Source of the DNA: Oscillospiraceae bacterium
Lineage (GTDB): Bacteria > Bacillota > Clostridia > Oscillospirales > Oscillospiraceae
Direction of reading: 5' to 3'
Length of the DNA: 64,000 bases
Assembly (NCBI GenBank): GCA_009780235.1
Contig: WRAK01000001.1
Coordinates: 62,001-126,000, forward strand
Below, in pieces: positions 34,486 to 44,265 of the stretch; position 1 is the first letter of the stretch, and every line of letters starts with the position of its first letter. Under the pieces are notes generated by a model. That model saw nothing but the letters and a program-made list of their open reading frames with translations, had not been told where the DNA came from and did no database searches. The translations under genes were made by a program, and so were the position numbers.

Positions 34486-37044
34486 CTATCCGACACTACC
34501 CCACACGACGATGGCGATAACTCTATCATCTTCAGAGAAATGAATAGAAATGGCTCTGTCTGCGAGGCCGTCTGCATCTAATAAAAAGTACGCATAGGAC
34601 CAGCTGTTGTCCGCCTCCGGATTAGGAGCCGTTTCGCCTAGTGCAGCCCTTACATCAGCACTCGTGGAGTAGCCGTTGAGACCGTCAAAGTGGAACCGTG
34701 TCCTTGAATCGTCATTCTGATATCGGACATGAATGATATCTACAAGGCCGTCGCGAACATGGACAGTCACATTAGTGTCAAACAAATAATACGGAAGACC
34801 TGACCACCCATCACGATCACCAGAAGACACCACATTTCCGAACAAATGCTTAACCTCGTCAAATTCCGCCCACAGGAGCGATTGAACATCAATCGGTGCA
34901 GGGGGCGCATCCGGGATGTAAATCTTATTATCCCAAATACTAATTCCGGTGAGCGTGCCATCTTCAAGGAAGCGGAACGCAAGCGTTGCGACTTCGCCGG
35001 TTTCCTCCGTCAACCAATACCAATAGGCCAAGCCAAAGTCCATGCCATCTGGGTTTCCGAGGGTTGGGGCTCCTAAGGCGGCTCTGATATCGGCACTTGT
35101 GGAATAGCCGTTGATACCATCAAAATGGAACAGGTCTTTTGGGTAACTGTCCTGGTAATGGACATGAATGCTGCTCACAAGCCCATTCAGAACGTGGACG
35201 CCCGCATTGGTATCAAACTCATAATACCGAGTTCCCCAAGGGGTCTCTTCCATGTAATCCACCACGTTCCCAAACAAATGCTTAACCTCATCAAACTCCG
35301 CCCGCAACAGCGGTTCAATATCAACCGACTCCGGCGCGGGCGGCAAATCCGCATTTGCAAACCGCACCAACATCGTCGCCGCCTCGGCACGGGTGGTTGT
35401 CCCGGTCGGGTTCAACCTGCCCCCGCTGCCGACAGCGATGCCGTGAAAGTTTGCCCACATCGCCGCATCCCTGCCCCACCAAGCGAGCAGATTGTCATCG
35501 GCAAAAGGCCACTGAGGGCTTGCAAACGGGCGCACATCATAGCCGGAAAGTGCCGCATAGTTTCGCAGCATGACAAACAACTCCTGCCGTGTCACAGGGT
35601 CGCCCGGCGCAAAGCGGTTGCCGGGATGCCCCTGCACGATGCCGTACTCCGACAGCCAGCCGATGGCATTTGCATACCACGCGTGCGCGGGGACATCGAT
35701 GAACGCGGGGACGTAGCCCGTAGGTCGGCCCTCCATGTTCCAAAGGACAATGGCGGCCTGCGCACGGGTGAAATGTCCGTCCGGGTCAAAGCGTCCGTCG
35801 CCGAGGCCGTTCATCAAATCCAAGTCATATGCCTGATAGATAAAGCCCTGCCCCCAGTGCCCGGGGATGTCTCGGAACAGGAGAGGCGGCTCTGTGCTCA
35901 CGGGTAGCGTAAGAGTCGCGCTGACCCTGCCCGCACCCGGCAGGTTGACGAAGAACTCGGCATTGATTTCCGTCAGCGGACTGCCCGTGGGGAGGAGTTG
36001 TCTGATGGAAAACGTCTGCTGCGTACTCGGTGCGAACGGCCCGAAGGTGGCTGCCGTTTGTCCGTTTATAATCCACCCCCCGCCGTGAGCGGTGAAGCTC
36101 CCTGTGTTGACATTCGTCAGCTGGGCGGTGAGGGTGTAATAATCGTTCCGCCGCACGGCGGCGACGTTTGCGGACAGGTTGATGCCGATGGCATTCATGA
36201 GATTGTCCCGCCGTGCCAGCTCGGCAAAGCCGAAATTGAGCATCGCCGTCGTGTCGCCGTATCTGCCGGGGTTGCCGTTTGCGTTCATCACAACGGTGAT
36301 GACACGCCGCCCGTCCCGCATCGCCGTGGCGGAGAGGCAATGTCCGGCCGCAGAGGTGGTGCCGGTTTTAAAGCCGTCCGCGCCCTGATAGAAAAATTGC
36401 GTTTGGAGGAGCAGATTGGTATTGGGGACTTGCGAGCCGCCGAAGCTGAAGTTTCGCAGGCGGGTAATGTCGAGGATCTCCGGGTAGAGGGTGATAAACT
36501 CCCGCACGAGAATGGCGACGGAGCGGGCCGTGATTAAGTTGTCTCTCGCGCCGTGGGAGTTGTCAAATCGGGCGGTCATGCCCAGCCGCTGAGCCGTCTC
36601 GTTCATCCGCTGTACAAAGGCCGCCTCGGAGCCGGAAATGTGCTCGGCCATCGCAATGCTGGCCCCGTTGCTGGAGGGGAGCATAATGAGCCGAAGCATC
36701 GTAGCCACGGAGTGACGGCTCCCGGACGAGAGCCAAGCAATCCAGTCCCACTCATGGCTCCGCCGTGAGGCGTAGGGGCTGACCGTGACCATGGTGTTCA
36801 TCGTGAGCCGCCCTGCGGCAAGCTCTTCAAAGATGATAAAGGCCGTCATGTTCTTCGTCATACTGGCCGGGACGCGCAGGGTGTCGGGGTCGCGGCTCCA
36901 TAGGACGTCACCCGTCTCAAAGTCCATCACAATCGCCGCCTGCGCCGTAATATTCGCCGACACAGCCGAGGCCGTGACGGGCGCAAGCGCGAGCAGCAGA
37001 CAGATGGTGAGCAGCAGACAGAGTGCGCGCTTTGTGGTTTTCAT
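34486..37044 (-). CDS. SLH-anchored D-Ala-D-Ala carboxypeptidase (S11)
   Basis: 852-aa surface enzyme trimming peptidoglycan stem peptides. Signal peptide 1-27. The S11 peptidase has SMTK (61-64), SSN (124-126) and KTGT (226-229), all intact. A beta-rich PBP5-C-like domain (about 285-390) follows. Three SLH domains (about 394-445, 451-500, 512-568) should tether it to wall polymer. The C-terminus is two related repeats of about 120 residues, both beginning LL-x-AEFDEVKHLFGNVV, that I do not recognise. AAGGAG before the ATG fixes the start. It is followed at short distance by another SLH gene on the same strand. Confidence 0.92.
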   Translation of the reverse strand: MKTTKRALCLLLTICLLLALAPVTASAVSANITAQAAIVMDFETGDVLWSRDPDTLRVPASMTKNMTAFIIFEELAAGRLTMNTMVTVSPYASRRSHEWDWIAWLSSGSRHSVATMLRLIMLPSSNGASIAMAEHISGSEAAFVQRMNETAQRLGMTARFDNSHGARDNLITARSVAILVREFITLYPEILDITRLRNFSFGGSQVPNTNLLLQTQFFYQGADGFKTGTTSAAGHCLSATAMRDGRRVITVVMNANGNPGRYGDTTAMLNFGFAELARRDNLMNAIGINLSANVAAVRRNDYYTLTAQLTNVNTGSFTAHGGGWIINGQTAATFGPFAPSTQQTFSIRQLLPTGSPLTEINAEFFVNLPGAGRVSATLTLPVSTEPPLLFRDIPGHWGQGFIYQAYDLDLMNGLGDGRFDPDGHFTRAQAAIVLWNMEGRPTGYVPAFIDVPAHAWYANAIGWLSEYGIVQGHPGNRFAPGDPVTRQELFVMLRNYAALSGYDVRPFASPQWPFADDNLLAWWGRDAAMWANFHGIAVGSGGRLNPTGTTTRAEAATMLVRFANADLPPAPESVDIEPLLRAEFDEVKHLFGNVVDYMEETPWGTRYYEFDTNAGVHVLNGLVSSIHVHYQDSYPKDLFHFDGINGYSTSADIRAALGAPTLGNPDGMDFGLAYWYWLTEETGEVATLAFRFLEDGTLTGISIWDNKIYIPDAPPAPIDVQSLLWAEFDEVKHLFGNVVSSGDRDGWSGLPYYLFDTNVTVHVRDGLVDIIHVRYQNDDSRTRFHFDGLNGYSTSADVRAALGETAPNPEADNSWSYAYFLLDADGLADRAISIHFSEDDRVIAIVVWGSVG

Positions 37045-37090
37045 GGGATTCTCCTTTTTGTGTGTAGTTAGGCCGGCTAAGATTTGCTCG

Positions 37091-40000
37091 CTATGCGGCC
37101 AATTGACGTTCGATTTCTGCTAATACGGTGCGGACGTTACTTTCGCCGTGCCAAAGCCCCCAAAGTGTACGGGTTTCAACAATGTCAAGTTCGGTATGTG
37201 CAGCATTGAACTGGGCCTCGCTGACGCGATTACCATTTACATAAAAGAATTCCGGCACAGGGTATGAGGCATCTCCCGCCCAGTAAAGTGTTTGCTCTGT
37301 CGTCAGAGTCAGAGTCCATGCGCCATCTGTCAGGGCATGGTAACTTCTCTTTGTGGAGGTCAATTCCCCCAAAATAGTAACCAGATAGCTGTGCCCGTCG
37401 GAGGTGAGCGCAATGTTAAAACTTTCCCAATCTCCGCCATCGCCCCAGATGAGTCCGGTACGGAGAATTTCAATTCCATCTATATAGCCCACAACGACAA
37501 ATAGATGAGCAAGCCAATAATGGCTAAAGTCATCTTCTGACAGCTGAATCAATAGTACAAGCTCTGGTACGTCATCATTGTCAAAATCAACCAATTCTGC
37601 GTGTAATATCGCATCCAAATTCCAAGAGATAACTCCATGCCAAGGAATGCCGCCGCCCCACTCAAGATCCACCGACTGCGGATTTAGCAAAAACGCCCGA
37701 TAAGCCGAAAGCGCGTCCCGCAACGGGTCAGGCTCCGGCGCAGGCGGCAAATCCGCGTTATCAAACCGCACCACCATAGTCGCCGCCTCCACACGAAGCG
37801 GCACATCACTTGGCCTGAACCCGTGCCCATCGCCCAAGATAATCTCGTGATAATTCGCCCAGCGAACCGCATCCACAGCCCACCAAGAAATCGCCGACCC
37901 GTCCGGAAACGGCCACTGCGCGCCGCCGTCTGCCGGACTTCTCGTGTCGTATCCCTGCCACGCCGCGAAGTTCCGCAAAATCACGGCGAATTGTTCCCGC
38001 GTAATCGCCTGACCCGGCCCGAATGTGCCGTCGGCGTGTCCGTTCATGATGTTATTCTCGGATGCCCAGTAGATAACGGGCGCGTACCACGCGTGAGCGG
38101 GCACATCCGGGAAGGGAGCGGTTGTCGGCCACGGAAGCGCACCAAATGCGCCGACCCCGGCCTTGTTCGCCAGTATTTGCGCCGCCTGTGCGCGGGTGAG
38201 GTGACCATAGGGGTCGAACAAATTGGCTTGGATACCGCGCATGAAGCCGCCCTCGTAGGCGTCGAGGACGAATGTACGGCCCCAGTGGCCGCGGACGACG
38301 TCCCAGAAGGGGAAGTCGTCGGGTTCAATAATCCACCGAGGGACGGAGGCGTTCACCCCCGTGCCGTTGCCCAGCTGGCCGTCGCTGTTGTTCCCCCAAG
38401 CCCAGAGGTTGCCGTCCGTCGTGATGGCCGCGGTGTGGGCGTTGCCAGCCGCCGCCTGCGTCCAATGTGTCGCCGAGCCGATTCGCACGGGCGTTGTGCG
38501 GGAGGTTAATGTGCCGTCGCCGAGCTGGCCGTGATAATTCAATCCCCAAGCCCAAAGACTGCCATCGTTGCGGATGCCTACACTATGTGCGAGATCCGCC
38601 GCCACGCTGACCCAATGGCCGCCCAAGCCGATTTGTACGGGGGAAAAACTGCTGGTCATCGAGGAGCCGTCGCCAATCTGACCAAACTCGTTCCATCCCC
38701 AAGCCCAAAGCGTACCGTCTGTTCTCGTGGCCACAACGTGGTTCCAACCCGCCGCAACGCTCGCCCAGTTGTTCGCCGTGCCGACCCGCACGGGCGTAGT
38801 TCTGTAGAAATCCAAAGAGTTGATGCCGAGCTGACCATGCAAGTTGTCGCCCCAAGTCCAAAGACTGCCGTCTGATCGAATCGCTACGGTATGGCCGCCG
38901 TCCCACGCATCGCCGCCTGCCGCCACGCTGACCCAGTCGTTCGCCGTGCCGACCCGAACAGGTGTGTTCCGACGGATGGTTGTACCGTCGCCTAGCTGGC
39001 CTTGGAGATTGTCGCCCCAAGCCCACAAACTGCCGTCCGCTCGGATGGCCATAGTGTGATACGTACTGGTCGACACACTATGCCATGTGTTTGCCGTGCC
39101 GATTTGTACAGGTGTGTACCTGGTTATCGTCGTGCCGTCACCCAACTGACCACGGGCGTTGTACCCCCAAGCCCAGAGCGTGCCGTCTGTGCGTATGCCC
39201 ACGCTGTGCCCGCCGCCCGCCGCAACGCTCGCCCAATTGCGCGCTGTGCCGACCTGCGTCGGCGTATAGCGGTTCGCCGTCCCGCCGATGCCCAGTTGTC
39301 CGGCTCCGTTGCTGCCCCAAGCCCAAAGCGTACCGTCAACTTTGACGGCCACGGTGTGAGATATGCCAGCATCGATGCTGCGGACGGGGTTGCGGATTTG
39401 CGGGGGCTGGAGGATGGGGACGGGGACGAGGGATTCCGTGTTTGTTCCATTGCCAAGCTGGCCGGAGCCGTTCAATCCCCAAGTCCAGAGACTGCTGTCA
39501 GTTCCGATAGCCACAGAGTGACGGTCGCCCGTCGTCACGCTTGTCCATGTGCTCGCTGTGCCTATTTGCAAAGGTGTAGTTTTGTTGCCCCATGTGCCGT
39601 CGCCGGGGTTCAATCCCCAAGCCCAAAGACTGCCATCCGTGCAAATAGCCCCCGTTTGACCTTGACCTGTAAAAACACTTCCACTACCGCCCGCTGTTAC
39701 GCTTGCCCAATTTGTAGCCGTGCCGACCTGCGCAGGGGTGGTGCGGTCGGTTGTCGTGCCATTACCAAGTTGGCCGTTACTGTTGCCTCCCCATGTCCAA
39801 AGACTACCGTTAGCTCGAATCGCCGCAGTATGGTTATTACCGGCCGACACGCTGACCCAATCGGCATCCGTGCCGATTCGGATAGGTGCATGTCTGGGTG
39901 TTGTTGAACCGTCACCGAGCTGGCCGGACCAGTTATCTCCCCAAGCCCAGAGACTGCCGTCGGCATTGATAGCTACTGTGTGGACATGACCTGCCGACAC

Positions 40001-40687
40001 GCTTGACCAAGCTGAATGCGGAGCAATTTGCACAGGTTCGTTTCTGATGTATGTTGTACCGTCACCAAGCGAACCGCCCCAGTTTTGTCCCCAAGCCCAG
40101 AGTGAGCCGTCAGTTTTGATGGCTGCTGTGTGATTGCCGCCTACTGACACGCTGGCCCAATCATAATCTGTGCCGATTCGCACCGGTGTGCTTCGAGTGG
40201 TCATTGTGTTGTCGCCAAGCTGACCAAAGTTATTCCGTCCCCAAACCCAAAGACTGCCGTCAACCTTGATAGCCACCGAGTGATAGGTGCCCGCAGACAC
40301 ACTTGCCCAATCGGTGTCTGTGCCAATTTGCACAGGTACAGTTCTACTAGTTCTTGTGTCGTCACCAAGTTGCCCCCAGAAATTATTGCCCCAAGCCCAA
40401 AGGCCCCCATCGTCTGCAATAATCACAGTATGCTCACCACCCGCCGCAACCTCACGCACCCCGCTCGGCACAGCCGCACCATCCAACGCTTCGACCGTTC
40501 CAAACAGCGATACCTCATCTATCGCCCCCACCACCGCGGGCAAAGCCGTGCCGCTTCCTACCGACACCCGTTCCCGGCTCCGCTCACGCACTTCCTCTAC
40601 CGCAACCGCTCCCGCCACAGGCGCGAGCGTCAACAACATACAAAGCACCAACAAAAAACAAAGCCCTCGCTGCAAATTCTTAGCCAT
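37091..40687 (-). CDS. Giant RCC1-repeat protein with SLH domains
   Basis: 1198-aa exported surface protein. Signal peptide about 1-28. Fourteen RCC1 blades follow, each with G-x-LW-x-WG-x-N-x-x-GQLGDG; a different linker ([18 protein letters not shown]) splits them seven and seven, so two complete seven-bladed propellers are predicted. SLH domains (about 835-1000) anchor it to wall polymer, and a C-terminal region of about 190 aa is unrecognised. AAAGGGG precedes the ATG at 40687, six codons inside the longest frame. It reads divergently from the OLE RNA promoter. A likely minus-strand promoter, TTGTGT-N17-TAGAAT, lies near 40735-40765. The ligand is unknown. Confidence 0.92.
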   Translation of the reverse strand: MAKNLQRGLCFLLVLCMLLTLAPVAGAVAVEEVRERSRERVSVGSGTALPAVVGAIDEVSLFGTVEALDGAAVPSGVREVAAGGEHTVIIADDGGLWAWGNNFWGQLGDDTRTSRTVPVQIGTDTDWASVSAGTYHSVAIKVDGSLWVWGRNNFGQLGDNTMTTRSTPVRIGTDYDWASVSVGGNHTAAIKTDGSLWAWGQNWGGSLGDGTTYIRNEPVQIAPHSAWSSVSAGHVHTVAINADGSLWAWGDNWSGQLGDGSTTPRHAPIRIGTDADWVSVSAGNNHTAAIRANGSLWTWGGNSNGQLGNGTTTDRTTPAQVGTATNWASVTAGGSGSVFTGQGQTGAICTDGSLWAWGLNPGDGTWGNKTTPLQIGTASTWTSVTTGDRHSVAIGTDSSLWTWGLNGSGQLGNGTNTESLVPVPILQPPQIRNPVRSIDAGISHTVAVKVDGTLWAWGSNGAGQLGIGGTANRYTPTQVGTARNWASVAAGGGHSVGIRTDGTLWAWGYNARGQLGDGTTITRYTPVQIGTANTWHSVSTSTYHTMAIRADGSLWAWGDNLQGQLGDGTTIRRNTPVRVGTANDWVSVAAGGDAWDGGHTVAIRSDGSLWTWGDNLHGQLGINSLDFYRTTPVRVGTANNWASVAAGWNHVVATRTDGTLWAWGWNEFGQIGDGSSMTSSFSPVQIGLGGHWVSVAADLAHSVGIRNDGSLWAWGLNYHGQLGDGTLTSRTTPVRIGSATHWTQAAAGNAHTAAITTDGNLWAWGNNSDGQLGNGTGVNASVPRWIIEPDDFPFWDVVRGHWGRTFVLDAYEGGFMRGIQANLFDPYGHLTRAQAAQILANKAGVGAFGALPWPTTAPFPDVPAHAWYAPVIYWASENNIMNGHADGTFGPGQAITREQFAVILRNFAAWQGYDTRSPADGGAQWPFPDGSAISWWAVDAVRWANYHEIILGDGHGFRPSDVPLRVEAATMVVRFDNADLPPAPEPDPLRDALSAYRAFLLNPQSVDLEWGGGIPWHGVISWNLDAILHAELVDFDNDDVPELVLLIQLSEDDFSHYWLAHLFVVVGYIDGIEILRTGLIWGDGGDWESFNIALTSDGHSYLVTILGELTSTKRSYHALTDGAWTLTLTTEQTLYWAGDASYPVPEFFYVNGNRVSEAQFNAAHTELDIVETRTLWGLWHGESNVRTVLAEIERQLAA

Positions 40688-40821
40688 AACCAATTCCCCT
40701 TTCACGTTTTGGGCACAATTACCCCAATATTAAAAATTCTACCACAAAAAACAAACAAACACAAGTAAAATCCGCAACAAACCGCCCAAATTCGACACCG
40801 CAAAAAAGACGTCTCCGCCTA

Positions 40822-40850
40822 TTGAATTTCACACGAAATTTTGATAATAT
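40822..40850 (+). promoter_or_regulatory. Promoter of the OLE RNA
   Basis: TTGAAT (40822-40827), 17-bp spacer, TAATAT (40845-40850), in an AT-rich patch between divergent transcripts. The start of the RNA is expected at about 40857. Confidence 0.75.
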
Positions 40851-40856
40851 TAGTAG

Positions 40857-41505
40857 TCAGACAGTGGCGCAGTATCCTAGTCAGTGCTGCCGGTTCCCAA
40901 GGAGGGGCTAAAAATCCTCCGTCGGGCATATCTGTGAAACCTGTGGTGCCTGCTTTGAACGCCAGTTTGGGGTGGGTGCTGGGGGGAGGAACTCCTTGGA
41001 GTTCCTGCGGCTTCAGGTCGCTCTCCAATGGCATGGAGAGGCGGTGCCTGTTGCCGTGGAGACCTGTCCTCGTGCTGATTGCCCACTCCCATTGCGGTAC
41101 GGCGTCGGTACGGTTCAGGCAGTCCGTATCCCGGTAGGGGCGGACGAGAACCTGCATTGCGGTGCGATTTTTGACGCTGTGTGCAGCTGTAGCCTGCCTT
41201 GCGTGATGCGGTGCGGATCGGGGAACTTGCCCCGGGAGGCCAAGGCCAAAGCTTCCGGGGAATTGCTCCGTGAAATACCCATTGCAAAAGAGGCTAAAGA
41301 ACCGGTAAGACTGTGATGGAAAACATCTAGGCTGTCGGGGCAAAAATCCCGGACAGGCGGGGGATTACAGTGCGGACTCAGTGGCAATCGGGTCGCCCGG
41401 ATGGCAACACCGGGACGTGGATTTTAAAGGGAAACCGCCTCTGTCGGCAACGGGAGGCAGTCCACGGAGAAATTCAACCCGTACCTAAGCCGTAAGATTT
41501 ATCCC
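40857..41505 (+). ncRNA. ole: OLE RNA (Ornate, Large, Extremophilic RNA)
   Basis: About 640 nt with no plausible gene in any frame, yet dense in stems. Examples: CCCCGGGAG (41230-41238) / CTTCCGGGG (41252-41260), a stem around CCCGG / CCGGG at 41392-41416, and GCCTC / GAGGC (41437-41458) capped by CG-GCAA-CG, a GNRA tetraloop. The location is decisive. It has its own promoter and is followed by a small membrane protein matching OapA and then tlyA-nadK-argR-recN, the order known around OLE RNAs in Bacillota. Known family traits: about 600 nt, membrane-associated complexes with OapA, and roles in cold, alcohol and magnesium stress. The 3' end is approximate; length is slightly above typical. 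I could not align it to the published consensus. Confidence 0.85.
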
Positions 41506-41770
41506 GCCTGTCGCCGCTGCTCAAAATTGCCCCCTCACAGAGGGGGCAACCTGTCAGCCTCCTTTTCCAAAGGAGGTGGCGGGCGCAGCCCGACGGAGGA
41601 TTTGTATCCTCTGCCACCGACATTGCAAACATGAATCCTCAGTCAGCTTCGCTGACAGCTCCTTTGCACCACAGGCACCCCTTCCGCCAAGCCAATCGCT
41701 TCGCTCTTGGGGCGTCAGTTGGAAAAGGAGCCTTTGCCCGATTGATACATTCCATCAAGGAGAAACCCAC
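41506..41770. repeat. Nested mosaic repeat between OLE RNA and oapA
   Basis: A hairpin GCCCCCT / AGGGGGC (about 41529-41549) without a T-run is followed by two copies of the CTCCTTTTCCAAAGGAG family (about 41560 and 41655-41735). The second copy is split in its centre by a 53-bp unit (GCACCACAGGCACCCCTTCC ... CGCTCTTGGGGCGTCAGTTG) that recurs inverted at about 7263-7325. No terminator is visible, so OLE and oapA could be co-transcribed. Confidence 0.65.
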
Positions 41771-42319
41771 GTGAAAAAAAGTGACATCCGCTGGGCAATC
41801 CGTATCGTGGCGTCCAGCATTGTGTTGGCCACGGTGTTTACGCTTCTGTCCACGGCGGCACTCTCCGAGGCCGGGTACATTTTGTCCTTCGCCATTCTGC
41901 TCCTGCTCATCGCCGTCGGTATCCTCTTCGACATGATAGGCGTAGCAGTGACGGCGGCGGACGAGACGCCGTTCCACTCCATGGCCGCCCGCAAGGGCAA
42001 GGGGGCCAAAGAGGCCATACGCATGATCAAAAACGCCGACCGCGTCTCTAACATCTGCAACGACGTGGTGGGCGATATCACAGGCATCATCTCCGGCACC
42101 ACAATGGCCGTCCTCGCCGCACGGATGGTGGTTGATTTTGAGTTCCCGAGTCTCGCCATCAACTTAATCATCTCCGGCTTCGTAGTCGGCCTGACCATAG
42201 GCGGAAAGGCCTTGGGCAAAGGCGCGGCAATTCGGGGCAGTACACGGATTGTGCATATGACGGCATTGGTGGTGTACCGCAAAAACTGGCTTGTGGCCAA
42301 ATTACTGCGGCGCAGGTAG
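41771..42319 (+). CDS. oapA: OLE-associated membrane protein OapA
   Basis: 182-aa integral membrane protein with four hydrophobic segments (about 8-28, 33-56, 95-120 and 122-150). Between segments two and three lies a polar stretch containing DMIGVAVTAADETPFHSMAA and RMIKNADRVSNICNDVVGD, with the acidic residues spaced through it. Length, topology and position directly after the OLE RNA and before tlyA fit OapA, which binds OLE RNA at the membrane. The start is a GTG at 41771 with AAGGAG 8 nt upstream; the longer frame from 41576 is repeat DNA. The UAG stop (42317-42319) is the head of a GTAGGGGGC element. Identity rests on context and length, not on an alignment. Confidence 0.88.
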   Translation: MKKSDIRWAIRIVASSIVLATVFTLLSTAALSEAGYILSFAILLLLIAVGILFDMIGVAVTAADETPFHSMAARKGKGAKEAIRMIKNADRVSNICNDVVGDITGIISGTTMAVLAARMVVDFEFPSLAINLIISGFVVGLTIGGKALGKGAAIRGSTRIVHMTALVVYRKNWLVAKLLRRR

Positions 42320-42430
42320 GGGGCGGCACCCCCGACGCCCCGCGGCAGTACACATTATAGAACATTGCAGGGGCGGCATTCTGTTGCCCGTTCCCCGCAT
42401 ACATTGCAAAACCGAAACGAACGGGATGAC
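42317..42430. repeat. Palindromic repeats between oapA and tlyA
   Basis: GTAGGGGGCGGCACCCCCGA starts at the oapA stop. TTGCAGGGGCGGCATTCTGT (42365) and GGGATGACCCCGTCCCTGCA (about 42423) follow, the last two facing each other as a pair. Confidence 0.7.
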
Positions 42431-42471
42431 CCCGTCCCTGCACAACACACAAACAGGAGGATACCCTCGCT

Positions 42472-43278
42472 ATGCCAAAAATACGATTAGACCTCCTCCT
42501 GACCGGGCAAGGCCACGTCGAAACCCGCACCCAAGCCCAAGCCGTCATCATGTCAGGTGTGGTATTCCTAGACGGCAAACGGCTGGACAAGCCGGGTACC
42601 CTCGTTCCCGAGGATGCCCAACCCGAAATCCGAGGTGAGCGCATGCCCTACGTGAGCAGGGGAGGCCTGAAGCTCGAAAAAGCCCTCGCATCATTCGATA
42701 TCAGCCCCGCCGGGAAATGTTGCATCGACTGCGGCGCATCCACCGGCGGGTTCACCGACTGTCTCCTGCAAAACGGCTCAGTCAAAGTCTACGCCGTAGA
42801 CGTCGGCTACGGCCAGCTCGACTGGCGGCTCCGTCAAGACGAGCGCGTAGTCGTATTGGAACGCACCAACGTCCGCCACCTGACACCGGAAGAACTGATT
42901 GTAGAGGACGATGCCCGCATCGTCCCGCAACTCGCCGCCATCGATCTGTCGTTTATCTCCCTGCGCCTCGTCCTCCCGGCCATCCGCGATTTGCTCGCGG
43001 AGGACGGTGAGGCCATCGCTCTGATAAAGCCCCAATTCGAGGCCGGACGGGAACAAGTCGGCAAAAAAGGTGTCGTCCGAGACCCCGCCGTGCATCGGCA
43101 GGTGCTGGAGGCATTCTTGCAAGACGCAACAGCCGCAGGCTTCGGCGTACAGGCAATAGATTTCTCCCCCATCAAAGGCCCGGAGGGGAATATCGAATAT
43201 TTGGGACATTTGAAAAAGGGCACGCCCAACGCCCCGGATATAGATATACCTGCAATCGTTGCAAGCAGCCATATGTAG
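42472..43278 (+). CDS. tlyA: TlyA family rRNA methyltransferase
   Basis: 268-aa 2'-O-ribose methyltransferase. An N-terminal S4 domain (about 3-62, RLDLLLTGQG...VFLDGKRLDKPG) binds RNA. The FtsJ-like domain has the SAM loop CIDCGASTGGFTDCLL and LAAIDLSFISLRLVLPA. It is the second protein gene of the OLE locus. Ribosome site AGGAGG is 11 nt upstream. Positions 42900-42927 read as a mutated copy of the TGTAGGGGCCGATGCCCGCA repeat and add the peptide VEDDARIVPQ before the conserved IDLSF strand. The UAG stop (43276-43278) is the head of another element. Confidence 0.93.
   Translation: MPKIRLDLLLTGQGHVETRTQAQAVIMSGVVFLDGKRLDKPGTLVPEDAQPEIRGERMPYVSRGGLKLEKALASFDISPAGKCCIDCGASTGGFTDCLLQNGSVKVYAVDVGYGQLDWRLRQDERVVVLERTNVRHLTPEELIVEDDARIVPQLAAIDLSFISLRLVLPAIRDLLAEDGEAIALIKPQFEAGREQVGKKGVVRDPAVHRQVLEAFLQDATAAGFGVQAIDFSPIKGPEGNIEYLGHLKKGTPNAPDIDIPAIVASSHM
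42900..42927. repeat. Decayed palindromic element inside tlyA
   Basis: TGTAGAGGACGATGCCCGCA then TCGTCCCG. Compared with the intact copy at 32816-32843 it differs at three positions, two of which pair in the stem, so the palindrome is kept. The frame avoids the TAG by reading GTA-GAG. Confidence 0.65.
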
Positions 43279-43353
43279 GGGCGGATTCCATATCCGCCTG
43301 GGTCTCGCGCCCGGCAACCATGGGACAGGGCGGATATGGAATCCGCCCCTACA
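43276..43353. repeat. Palindromic element pair between tlyA and nadK
   Basis: TGTAGGGGCGGATTCCATAT / ATATGGAATCCGCCCCTACA facing each other across a spacer of about 25 nt. Each half alone also has a small stem, GGCGGAT..ATCCGCC. The left head supplies the tlyA stop. Confidence 0.85.
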
Positions 43354-43391
43354 GAACCACCATCCCACCACCCCCCACAAGGAAGCCTACC

Positions 43392-44249
43392 ATGAAAAAA
43401 ATCGTCCTCTGCCCCAACCCAATCCGAGACATCGACCTCGCCTACACCGAAACCATCCGCCGCCGTCTGACGGAGCGGGGGATGGAGGTTGTCCTCTGCC
43501 CGCTCCACTACGTCACCGAGGAACGTACTGAGCCGGAGGGGGCCGAGCTGTGCGCCCTGCAAGACCAAATCCGAGGCGCAGACCTCATCATCTGTATCGG
43601 CGGCGACGGAACAATCCTGCACCTTGCCCGTGTGGCCGCCCCCTATGAGATTCCCATCCTCACGGTCAACATGGGCCGCCGTGGCTTTATCGCGGAACTG
43701 GAGCGGGAGGATACGGAGAAACTCATAGACATCGCCGCGGCGGACGCTTACAGCATCCAAAGGCGCATGATGATAGATGTCACCGTCAGGCGAAACGGCC
43801 AAATCATACACGAAGCATTCGCCCTCAACGATGCGGTTGTCCGCGGTGTGACCCGCTTGGTGGATATCGAGGTCTACGGTGACGACAGACCTATCACCCG
43901 CTTCATCGGAGACGGCATCATCGTCTGCACGCCGACGGGTTCCACCGCCTATTCCATGGCGGCGGGCGGCCCAATTATCGAGCCCAACGCAAGAAACCTC
44001 GCCATTACACCCATCTGCGCCCACGCGCTGATTGCCAAGAGTTTCGTGCTGGCTCCCAACCGAGCCGTCACGGTGAAAATTACGCTGGGTGACGGCAAAC
44101 AGGGTTATTTGGCCGTAGACGGCGGCAGTTTCGCGTTGGAAAATCAAGACGAAATCAAAGTCACCCAAAGCAAGTACGTCACCCGATTGGTGAAAGCCTC
44201 AGAGCGGAGCTTTTATGAAATCGTAAACGACAAACTGGGCGAATTATAG
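43392..44249 (+). CDS. nadK: NAD kinase
   Basis: 285-aa ATP-NAD kinase making NADP. GGDGT at 70-74 is the catalytic and nucleotide motif, followed by NMGRRGFIAEL, and GSTAYSMAAGGPI supplies the NAD-binding loop. AAGGAAG before the ATG at 43392 sets the start. The longer frame from 43320 is repeat DNA. Third protein gene of the OLE locus. Confidence 0.96.
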   Translation: MKKIVLCPNPIRDIDLAYTETIRRRLTERGMEVVLCPLHYVTEERTEPEGAELCALQDQIRGADLIICIGGDGTILHLARVAAPYEIPILTVNMGRRGFIAELEREDTEKLIDIAAADAYSIQRRMMIDVTVRRNGQIIHEAFALNDAVVRGVTRLVDIEVYGDDRPITRFIGDGIIVCTPTGSTAYSMAAGGPIIEPNARNLAITPICAHALIAKSFVLAPNRAVTVKITLGDGKQGYLAVDGGSFALENQDEIKVTQSKYVTRLVKASERSFYEIVNDKLGEL

Positions 44250-44265
44250 TAGGGGGCATAGTGAG

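Noticed and set aside
40972..41316. Short frames inside the OLE region
   Set aside because: No ribosome sites, overlapping frames on both strands and strong RNA structure; the region is better explained as non-coding.
41340..41500. Cobalamin riboswitch or RNase P RNA as explanation of the structured region
   Set aside because: No B12-box or RNase P core signature seen, and the downstream genes do not fit; OLE context does.
41527..41552. Terminator of the OLE RNA
   Set aside because: The GCCCCCT/AGGGGGC stem has no T-run and looks like part of a dispersed repeat.
42834..44168. 444-codon minus-strand frame across tlyA and nadK
   Set aside because: It is antisense to two well-supported genes and crosses a palindromic repeat; the codon bias of the real genes creates it.
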